This document shows, piece after piece, positions 7,596 through 13,122 of a DNA stretch of 13,122 bases. The stretch is from the NCBI GenBank assembly GCA_903922535.1, contig CAIXUF010001431.1:1-13122 (forward strand). The letters are read 5' to 3'. The stretch's first letter is position 1. The number at the start of each line of letters is the position of its first letter. The notes below the pieces were generated by a model. That model saw only the letters and a list, made by a program, of their open reading frames with translations, did no database searches and was not told the DNA's origin. This DNA comes from Candidatus Hydrogenedentota bacterium. Its GTDB lineage: Bacteria > Hydrogenedentota > Hydrogenedentia > Hydrogenedentiales > CAITNO01. The position numbers and the translations under genes were made by a program.

Positions 7596-7635
7596 CGTCC
7601 GTGTCTGTCTGTGCCCGTCCGTGTTCGTCCATGCC
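7596..7635. repeat. Four-copy tandem decamer in the divergent spacer
   Basis: Four adjoining 10-bp units read CGTCCGTGTC, TGTCTGTGCC, CGTCCGTGTT and CGTCCATGCC (7596-7635), with a consensus near CGTCCGTGTC. The unit fits one helical turn. The array sits midway in the 186-bp spacer between the divergent U32 and esterase genes, with an inverted repeat GGTCC-TT-GGACC (7578-7589) on its left. It could be a regulatory array or a low-complexity intergenic repeat; nothing in the window decides. Confidence 0.6.
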
Positions 7636-7677
7636 AACCCCAACCCCGCGCCAAGGTGCGCCGCACGGGGCTGTGTC

Positions 7678-7686
7678 TGCTATCAT
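7678..7686 (+). promoter_or_regulatory. Possible extended -10 promoter for the esterase gene
   Basis: TGC-TATCAT (7678-7686) matches an extended -10 element (TGn plus a five-of-six TATAAT-like box). No good -35 box lies 16-18 bp upstream, which extended -10 promoters can tolerate. The start site would fall near 7693, giving a leader of about 20 nt that contains the ribosome site at 7700-7705. Weak evidence from inspection only. Confidence 0.3.
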
Positions 7687-7712
7687 GGGGTTTCCAAAAG
7701 AGGAGATTGGAC

Positions 7713-8603
7713 ATGAAGAACGCACTTGGAATCTTGGCTTTGACGTGTTTGCTGGCGGCGACTGCGGGGGCGGGACGCGCGGCGGTGGCGCCGCCTGCCG
7801 GAACGCCGGTGGAACTGGTGTGGCCCGGCGGCACGCCGGGCAAACTGGGCGACGCGGATGCGGACAAGCCGACGCTGGCCATCTTTCCCGCACCCAAGGA
7901 TACGGCGAACGGCGCGGCGGTCATTGTGTGTCCCGGCGGCGGTTACGGCGGCCATGCCATGGGCTATGAGGGTTACGAGGTGGCGCAGTGGCTGAACAAG
8001 CACGGCGTCACGGGCTTCGTGCTGCGCTACCGGGTGGCACCCTACCGGCACCCGGCCCCGCTTTCGGACGCGCAGCAGGCCATGCGCATCGTGCGGTCGC
8101 GCGCGGCGGAATGGGGGATAGACCCCGCCAAAATCGGCATGCTCGGTTTTTCGGCGGGCGGCCATCTGGTGTCCACGGCGGGCACGCACTATGTGGAAGG
8201 CGACCCCAACGCAACCGATCCGCTCCTGAAAGTGGGCACGCGGCCGGACTTCCTGATTCTCATCTATCCGGTCATCACGCTCAAGGAGCCCTACGGGCAT
8301 CAGGGTTCCTGCAAGAACCTGCTGGGCGAGAATCCTGACCCGGCGCTGGTCCAGTCGCTCTGCAATGACGAGCAGGTCAACGCCAAGACGCCGCCGAGTT
8401 TCCTCGTGGCGAGTTGGGCCGACACGGGGGTGCCGTCGGAGAACAGCATTCAGTTCTACCTGGCGCTGCACAAGGCCGGGGTGCCCGCCGAAATGCACAT
8501 CTACGAAAAGGGTCCCCACGGTTTCGGCATGGGCCGCGGCGACAAGGTGCTGGAGACCTGGACCGGCCACTGCATCGACTGGATGAATGGGCTGCTTAAG
8601 TGA
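7713..8603 (+). CDS. Secreted alpha/beta-hydrolase esterase (acetyl-xylan-esterase-like)
   Basis: The 296-residue protein has a Sec signal peptide (hydrophobic 4-20, cleavage probably between 20 and 25) and one alpha/beta-hydrolase domain of the type often annotated as xylan esterase or dienelactone-hydrolase-like. The oxyanion region is CPGGGYGG (73-80). The nucleophile is Ser147 in GFSAGGH, the acid Asp237 in WADTGVP, and the base His269 in KGPHGFG, so the triad is complete. Removal of acyl groups from plant-type or similar polysaccharide is the family expectation, not shown here. GAGGAG (7700-7705) lies 7 nt before the ATG and fixes the start; the frame stays open far upstream, but only as antisense of the U32 gene. 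The stop overlaps the GTG of the next gene by 4 bp, so the two are almost certainly translated together. Confidence 0.88.
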   Translation: MKNALGILALTCLLAATAGAGRAAVAPPAGTPVELVWPGGTPGKLGDADADKPTLAIFPAPKDTANGAAVIVCPGGGYGGHAMGYEGYEVAQWLNKHGVTGFVLRYRVAPYRHPAPLSDAQQAMRIVRSRAAEWGIDPAKIGMLGFSAGGHLVSTAGTHYVEGDPNATDPLLKVGTRPDFLILIYPVITLKEPYGHQGSCKNLLGENPDPALVQSLCNDEQVNAKTPPSFLVASWADTGVPSENSIQFYLALHKAGVPAEMHIYEKGPHGFGMGRGDKVLETWTGHCIDWMNGLLK

Positions 8604-9676
8604 GTCGTGCGCTTGGGTTGACAGGGTTGGCCTGTTTGGTCCTGGCTATCACGGGCTTCGCCCAAGAGACAAAGCCAGCCCCGGCGAAAACATTCATTGA
8701 TTATTTCATGCCCATGCCGATCACGGACCAGTTGACCCCGAACGTGTGGGGCACCGCTGAAGTGGGTCCCCGCGACGCCAAGAACGGTCTTGAAGACGCC
8801 TCCATGAAGCAATGGTGCTATTGGGACGGACAGATCATCAGGGGACGGGAGGGCAAATATCATATCTTTGCCAGTCGCTGGGACCAGGGCAGGGGCCACG
8901 GCGATTGGGTTAACTCGAAAGCCGTTCATGCCGTCAGCGATACCCTCACCGGTCCATACGTCGACAGGGGCCTTTGCTGGCCGAACGATCAGGAGGGCAA
9001 AGGCCACAACGTGACCGCGCTGGTTCTGCCGGACGGCCGTTATGCCGTGGTGGTCAGTTGCACCCGGCCGGGGGATGTGTTTGTCTCCAAGTCTCCGGAT
9101 GGGCCTTGGAAACACCTGGGGAAGATCAAAGGCAAAGGGCTTGGCGCATCCAACATCAGCATTATGGTGCGGCCCGATGGCGACTACATGATTGTGCCGA
9201 GTTCCGGGCAGGTCTTCATCAGCAAGGCTGCCGACGGCATTCTGGGACCCTATAAATCGACAGGGCCGTCCGTTTTTCCAAAAGGCATTCCCGATTTCGA
9301 GGACCCTGTTGTCTTTTATTCCGGCGGTCTCTATCAGATTGTCGTCAATTCCTGGAGCACGCGAAAGGCCTACCATCTCATCTCCAAAGACGGCAAGCGT
9401 GACTGGGTCAACCGGGGCCTGGCGTATGATCCGACCACAGATTTCATCCGCTACACCGACGGCACGGTCAATCATTGGCACAAACTGGAGCGGCCCGGGG
9501 TGCTTCTTGAAAAAGGCCACGTGACTGCGGTTACGCTGGCGGCGTTGGATACGCCCAAAGAGCAGCAACCGGGAAACAACGGTCATGGCAGCAAGATAAT
9601 CGTCATTCCCTTTGATGGCGCCGCCTTGGACCGTGACTTGCAAAACATTGCGAGTCCGGTGCAGGCAAGCTCTTAG
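8600..9676 (+). CDS. Secreted GH43-like five-bladed beta-propeller protein
   Basis: The 358-residue product has a Sec signal peptide with likely cleavage after GFA (19-21). The rest looks like a glycoside hydrolase family 43/62-type beta-propeller: repeated short blades with Gly-Lys-Tyr-His and Asp-Gly turns, for example GREGKYHIFASRWD (82-95), LPDGRYAVVVS (143-153), RPDGDYMIVP (191-200) and FEDPVVFYSGGLYQIVV (233-249). Asp235 of FEDP and Asp76 of YWDGQ are candidate active-site acids, but I cannot assign base, modulator and acid with confidence. It would act on glycan outside the cytoplasmic membrane. The start is GTG, overlapping the esterase stop as GTGA; no separate Shine-Dalgarno site is obvious, which fits translational coupling. 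Activity could be absent and the fold serve only in binding. Confidence 0.75.
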   Translation: MSRALGLTGLACLVLAITGFAQETKPAPAKTFIDYFMPMPITDQLTPNVWGTAEVGPRDAKNGLEDASMKQWCYWDGQIIRGREGKYHIFASRWDQGRGHGDWVNSKAVHAVSDTLTGPYVDRGLCWPNDQEGKGHNVTALVLPDGRYAVVVSCTRPGDVFVSKSPDGPWKHLGKIKGKGLGASNISIMVRPDGDYMIVPSSGQVFISKAADGILGPYKSTGPSVFPKGIPDFEDPVVFYSGGLYQIVVNSWSTRKAYHLISKDGKRDWVNRGLAYDPTTDFIRYTDGTVNHWHKLERPGVLLEKGHVTAVTLAALDTPKEQQPGNNGHGSKIIVIPFDGAALDRDLQNIASPVQASS

Positions 9677-9918
9677 CCATTAGTCCGTCCCTGACTTGCC
9701 CCCACGGACGCTCCGCACAGGCGATGTGTTCGGAAGTTATTTGCGTTTAGGGGCAATTTGGCCCAATATGAATTACTGGATGATGGCCGGGGATGGATGA
9801 GAAGTGTCGGGAAGTACTGCTGGGAGCGCCGCGTCTCGTCGGCTTCCGGAGAAGTTGCAAGACCGTTTGAATATGCAGGGCGTCAGCGCCCGAGTTGCAT
9901 GACTTGGGGGAAAAGGAC
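9677..9918 (+). other. Spacer between the propeller gene and rhuM
   Basis: These 242 bases hold no supported gene. They contain a decayed copy of the recG-associated repeat (9820-9849) and a small hairpin, GGGCG-TCAG-CGCCC (9878-9891), about 27 nt before the rhuM start. No T tract follows the propeller stop, so no intrinsic terminator is evident. I see no convincing promoter; a TTGCAA at 9855-9860 has no good -10 partner. An open frame from a TTG at 9758 runs through into rhuM out of frame and looks accidental. Confidence 0.5.
9820..9849. repeat. Decayed second copy of the recG-associated repeat
   Basis: CTGGGAGCGCCGCGTCTCG followed by TCGGCTTCCGG matches the element at 4062-4094 (CTGGGAGCGCCGGCGTCTCG then CCGGATTTTCCCGG), except for one deleted G and a C-to-T change in the core. 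The deletion breaks the perfect inverted repeat seen in the recG copy. Both copies are in the same orientation. Confidence 0.5.
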
Positions 9919-10953
9919 ATGGCAAAGAAGAACGAAATTCAATTGGGCGGCACCAAGCCGCTCGGCGAAATCCTCATCTACCAACCGGAGGACGGCAAGA
10001 CCCGCATTGACGTCCGGTTGGAGGACGAGACGGTCTGGCTGACCCAGGCGCAGATGGTGGATTTGTTCCAGACGACCAGGCCCAACATCAGCATGCATGT
10101 CCGTAACATATTCCAGGAAGGGGAGTTGCGTGAAAATTCAGTTGTTAAGGAATTCTTAACAACTGCATCCGATGGGAAAAACTATCGCACCTATTACTAT
10201 AACCTGGATCTCATTATTGCCGTCGGCTATCGGGTGCGCTCCCATCGGGGCACCCAGTTCCGGCGATGGGCCACGGAACGGTTGCGCGAATACCTCGTCA
10301 AAGGCTTTGTCATGGACGACGAGCGGCTCAAGGAAGGCCGCAATCTTGGCGCGGACTACTTTGACGAACTGCTCGAACGCATCCGCGACATTCGTGCCTC
10401 AGAAAAGCGATTCTATCGGAAGATCACGGATATTTACGCACTGTCCGTGGACTATGATCCCCACGCGCCGGTCACGCAGGATTTCTTCGCCACGGTCCAG
10501 AACAAGCTCCACTGGGCCATCCACCGCCACACGGCGGCCGAACTCATCGCCGAGCGCGCCAGCGCCGACAAGCCCAATATGGGCCTGACCTTCTGGAAAG
10601 GGGCGAAAGTCCGAAAGACCGATGTCGCCACCGCCAAGAACTATCTGACCGAAGACGAGGTCCGCAGTCTCAACCGTATAGTCACCATGTATCTCGATTA
10701 CGCCGAAGACCAGGCCGAACGCCAGCAACCCATGCACATGGCCGACTGGCGCGCCAAGTTGGATGCCTTCCTCCAGTTCAACGGGCGTGAAGTGCTGGAG
10801 CATCCAGGCAAGGTGTCGGCCGAAATCGCCCAGCAACTCGCCGAAAGCGAATATGAAAAATTCAGCGTCCGGCGGCTTCAGGTGGAGGCGGAAGAACCGG
10901 ACGAGGATTTTGACCGGGTCTCCAAACGACTGGAACAGGACGGCAAGCCGTAA
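9919..10953 (+). CDS. rhuM: RhuM family protein
   Basis: The 344-residue protein matches the RhuM family (Virulence_RhuM), named after a gene on Salmonella pathogenicity island 3. Its biochemical role is not established. Relatives are common in accessory regions, often near restriction-modification genes. Residues about 35-130 form a putative DNA-binding N-terminal domain: TVWLTQAQMVDLFQTTRPNI (38-57), YYYNLDLIIAVGYRV (92-106), then FRRWATERLREYL (114-126). The helical C-terminal part includes GLTFWKGAKVRK (222-233) and AKNYLTEDEVRSLNRIV (239-255). Length is normal and the frame intact. The ATG at 9919 follows a purine run, GGGGG then AAAAGGA; an in-frame ATG at 9895 would add eight residues and has less support. 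No methylase, nuclease, toxin or integrase flanks it, so it is an orphan copy. It converges on the sensor kinase with 20 bp between stops. Confidence 0.9.
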   Translation: MAKKNEIQLGGTKPLGEILIYQPEDGKTRIDVRLEDETVWLTQAQMVDLFQTTRPNISMHVRNIFQEGELRENSVVKEFLTTASDGKNYRTYYYNLDLIIAVGYRVRSHRGTQFRRWATERLREYLVKGFVMDDERLKEGRNLGADYFDELLERIRDIRASEKRFYRKITDIYALSVDYDPHAPVTQDFFATVQNKLHWAIHRHTAAELIAERASADKPNMGLTFWKGAKVRKTDVATAKNYLTEDEVRSLNRIVTMYLDYAEDQAERQQPMHMADWRAKLDAFLQFNGREVLEHPGKVSAEIAQQLAESEYEKFSVRRLQVEAEEPDEDFDRVSKRLEQDGKP

Positions 10954-10973
10954 AGCGCGGGGTTAGCAGTCGT

Positions 10974-12587
10974 TCACACCGGCAGTTGCAGCGTGAAACT
11001 CACCACGCCCGGCGTCGTGTCGTCCAGGACTACGTCGCCACCGTGCGCCCGCGCGATTTCGCGGGCTAGACTCAGCCCCAACCCGGTGCCTGTCCCGTTT
11101 CCGGCGGCGTCCCCTTCACGGGTGCGCGAGGCGTCGATGCGGTAGAAGCGCTCAAAGACCTTGGCCCGGTCGCCCGGCGGAATGTCGCCGCTGTTCTGGA
11201 TCGTGCACCGGATTATCCCCTTCCGCAACTGGAGGAAGACGCGGATCTTGCCGCCGTCCGGGGTGTGTTTCACGGCGTTCATGGCGAGATTCTGCACCGC
11301 CTGCCGCAGCAGGTCACCGTCGGCCGAACCGGTTACACCCTCCTGTATTTTCGACTGAATGTCGAGCTTGGGCGCGAGGATGGCCATGTCCTCCACGATG
11401 TCTTCCAGCATCGCGCTCAGGTCCACCGGCTCTCGGTGCAGCGTGATCTGGCCCGCATCGGCTTTTGCGAGCAGCAGCAGTTTCTGGACGATGGACTTGA
11501 GCCGCTGCACCTCTTCGAGCAGGCGCGCCAGGCTCTTTTCCTGTTCGGGCGTGGCCCGCTGGATCGCCTGCTCCAACTCTCCCTGCAAAATCGTCAGCGG
11601 GGTTTTGAGTTCGTGGGCCGCGTCGGCGCTGAAACGCATGGCCTGCGTGAAACTGCGCTCCAACCGTTCCATCATGGCGTTGAACACCAGCAGCAGTTCC
11701 TGAAACTCGACGGCGCGGTCATCGGGCGAGACCCGCTGGTTCAGCCCCTTGGCCGAGACCTGCGTGATGGTGCGGGTGAGTTCGCGCACGGGCCGCAGCG
11801 CGCGGCCCGCCAACAGCCAGCTTCCCAGCGCAATGCACAGCAGCGCCGCCGGAAAGGCCACCGCAAAGGCCGTGCGCACCCGGGCCAGTTCGGCGGCGTG
11901 GGCCTTGAGTCCGATACCGGCGTAAAGTGTCACGTCCGGATTGCCAAACACACCCATCTGCCAGGCATTGCCGCCGAATCCGACCATGCGTATCACCGGC
12001 TGCCGGAGCGCCAGCGGACGCATTGGAAAGGGAGGACCGTTGTGGTCAAAGTCGGGCGGAAACGCCGGATCGCCTTTGTCGGAGGACGGTTGATGCCGGT
12101 CCGGATTCGGCCCGCGCCCCCCGTGGCGGAATCCGTCTTGAGCCCAGGGCGGCCCCTGGCCTGGAGGCGGACCCATGGGCGGACGCATCCCGTCGCGTGG
12201 ACCGCGCCAGAGCGGATCGAAGGCGGGCCGGTCCGGTGGCGGTGGTCCCATCGGGCCCGGTGCGGGCAGCTGCGCATCCGTCAAACCCTCGGGCCAGGCC
12301 GCAGACTGGTGCAGCACCTTTCCCTGTGCGTCCACCACCTTGAGCAGCACGTCGTTGTCTTCGCCAAACACGTATTGAAGCGACTGGTCCACCGATTCCC
12401 AGTGGGCTGGGTTGCGCGGAAAGCTGAGGTGCTGCTGGGCCATGTCCCGCAGCGTGGTGTCGATGCGCTCCATGGCCGAGCGCGAAACCATGGACCATGC
12501 CCAGACGCCAAACCCCGCGAGGACCAGCCCCGAGAGCAGCGTGGACAGGGCCGCGATGCGCAGGCGGAAGGAGCGGGCGCGCAGCAT
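10974..12587 (-). CDS. CusS-like sensor histidine kinase with Pro-rich periplasmic insert
   Basis: The 537-residue protein is an inner-membrane histidine kinase, partner of the regulator just upstream. Segments: TM1 (about 11-33), periplasmic domain (34-238), TM2 (about 239-260), HAMP (about 261-313), HisKA with phospho-acceptor His325 in DAAHELKTP, then ATPase with N box NLAMNAVKHTP (433-443), NSGDIPP (465-471), VFERFYRID (477-485) and GTGTGLGLS (498-506). The kinase core resembles heavy-metal sensors of the CusS/CopS type. Unusually, periplasmic residues about 107-192 are dominated by Pro, Gly, Arg, Asp and some Met/His, as in MRPPMGPPPGQGPP. The ligand is unknown; metal or envelope stress are reasonable guesses. 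The gene follows the regulator after 3 bp (TGA GCC ATG), with GGAAAGA in the regulator tail as a likely ribosome site. Confidence 0.93.
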   Translation of the reverse strand: MLRARSFRLRIAALSTLLSGLVLAGFGVWAWSMVSRSAMERIDTTLRDMAQQHLSFPRNPAHWESVDQSLQYVFGEDNDVLLKVVDAQGKVLHQSAAWPEGLTDAQLPAPGPMGPPPPDRPAFDPLWRGPRDGMRPPMGPPPGQGPPWAQDGFRHGGRGPNPDRHQPSSDKGDPAFPPDFDHNGPPFPMRPLALRQPVIRMVGFGGNAWQMGVFGNPDVTLYAGIGLKAHAAELARVRTAFAVAFPAALLCIALGSWLLAGRALRPVRELTRTITQVSAKGLNQRVSPDDRAVEFQELLLVFNAMMERLERSFTQAMRFSADAAHELKTPLTILQGELEQAIQRATPEQEKSLARLLEEVQRLKSIVQKLLLLAKADAGQITLHREPVDLSAMLEDIVEDMAILAPKLDIQSKIQEGVTGSADGDLLRQAVQNLAMNAVKHTPDGGKIRVFLQLRKGIIRCTIQNSGDIPPGDRAKVFERFYRIDASRTREGDAAGNGTGTGLGLSLAREIARAHGGDVVLDDTTPGVVSFTLQLPV

Positions 12588-12590
12588 GGC

Positions 12591-13122
12591 TCAGTCTTTC
12601 CGGATGCGGTAACCGACGCCGCGCACGGTTTCGATCAGCGAGTCGCCCTCCGCGGCGTCCAGTTTCTTGCGCAGGCGCTGGATGTGCACATCCACCAGGT
12701 TGGTGGTGGGGTCAAAGTCATAGCCCCAGACATGCTCGATGATCTGGGTGCGCGCGTACACCCGGCCGGGCGTGCGCAGCAGGTATTCGAGCAGCGCGAA
12801 TTCGCGCACGGTCAGGTGCACCGGCTCGCCGTTGCGGGTGACTTCGCGCGTGACGAGGTCCACCGCAACATTGCCCGCGTGGAGCGTCGTCAGCTTTTCG
12901 CCCGAGGAGCGCCGCATGACGGCCTGGATGCGGGCGATGAGTTCTTCCACGTAGAAGGGCTTGGTCAGATAGTCGTCGGCGCCCAGGTTCAGCCCCTCGA
13001 TGCGCTCGTCCAGCGTGGTGCGCGCCGTGAGCAGGATTACCGGCACGGCCTTCCTCTTGTCGCGGAGCTGGCGCAGGATGCTGAGTCCGTCGCGGCCGGG
13101 CAGCATGATGTCGAGCACGATC
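12591..13122 (-). CDS. OmpR-family response regulator (CusR/CopR type), N-terminus outside window
   Basis: The frame is open to the right edge, so about 45-50 N-terminal residues, including the acidic pair, lie beyond it. What remains of the receiver domain has the phospho-acceptor Asp in IVLDIMLPG (GAC at 13112-13110), the switch Thr in LLTAR and the Lys in LTKPF. A winged-helix DNA-binding domain follows, with LTVREFALLEYLL, VWGYDFDPTTNLVDVHI, the recognition region QRLRKKLD and the terminal ETVRGVGYRIRKD. It would bind DNA upstream of target genes once phosphorylated by the adjacent kinase. The sequence style is close to heavy-metal regulators such as CusR and CopR, but its targets cannot be read here. 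A GTG at 13118 falls inside the receiver core and is not the true start. Confidence 0.95.
   Translation of the reverse strand, partial: IVLDIMLPGRDGLSILRQLRDKRKAVPVILLTARTTLDERIEGLNLGADDYLTKPFYVEELIARIQAVMRRSSGEKLTTLHAGNVAVDLVTREVTRNGEPVHLTVREFALLEYLLRTPGRVYARTQIIEHVWGYDFDPTTNLVDVHIQRLRKKLDAAEGDSLIETVRGVGYRIRKD

Noticed and set aside
5310..7712. Possible 800-residue N-terminal extension of the esterase
   Set aside because: The frame is open only because it is antisense to the U32 gene. A strong GAGGAG and a signal peptide place the start at 7713.
9758..10042. Open frame starting at a TTG before rhuM
   Set aside because: It overlaps the well-supported rhuM start out of frame and crosses a decayed repeat.
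10954..10973. Shared terminator between convergent rhuM and kinase genes
   Set aside because: Only 20 bp separate the stops and I see no stem or T run there.
1..13122. CRISPR array, tRNA, rRNA, insertion sequence or attachment site
   Set aside because: No regularly spaced repeats, no cloverleaf or rRNA-like stretch, no transposase or integrase frame and no flanking direct repeats were seen.

Overview
The window is GC-rich bacterial chromosome carrying eight protein genes, one of them cut by the right edge. I see no rRNA, tRNA, CRISPR array, transposase or phage gene. The mix of a Tat-exported sugar-isomerase-like TIM barrel, a membrane-anchored SGNH hydrolase, a large U32 protein, secreted carbohydrate-active proteins and short dispersed repeats with 'GSAGVSPA/AGETPALP' translations suggests a Planctomycetota, Verrucomicrobiota or Hydrogenedentota-like organism. 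That placement is an inference from gene style, not a measurement.

Layout. Positions 1-329 hold no convincing gene, only small repeats and a possible plus-strand terminator. A leftward block fills 330-7526. In transcription order it runs: long U32-family protein (RlhA/TrhP-like), Tat-exported TIM-barrel isomerase/epimerase, recG (overlapping the isomerase by 8 bp), then an SGNH hydrolase with its own good sigma70-type promoter. A 186-bp divergent spacer containing a four-copy decamer repeat separates this block from a rightward pair at 7713-9676. The pair is a secreted alpha/beta-hydrolase esterase and a secreted GH43-like beta-propeller protein whose GTG start overlaps the esterase stop by 4 bp. 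After 242 bp of spacer comes a lone rhuM gene (9919-10953). It converges on a leftward two-component system at 10974-13122: an OmpR-family regulator of CusR/CopR type (its first ~50 residues lie outside the window) followed after 3 bp by a CusS-like sensor kinase with a large Pro/Gly-rich periplasmic insert.

How the parts fit. The esterase and propeller are probably co-translated and act together on an extracytoplasmic carbohydrate. The isomerase may belong to sugar metabolism but is coupled to the DNA-repair helicase RecG. The regulator/kinase pair is a self-contained signalling unit. Nothing here is a clear new multi-gene system. The best leads are the SGNH hydrolase with a PAS-like extracytoplasmic region, the esterase/propeller pair, a RecG N-terminus that overlaps a dispersed repeat, and the orphan RhuM protein.
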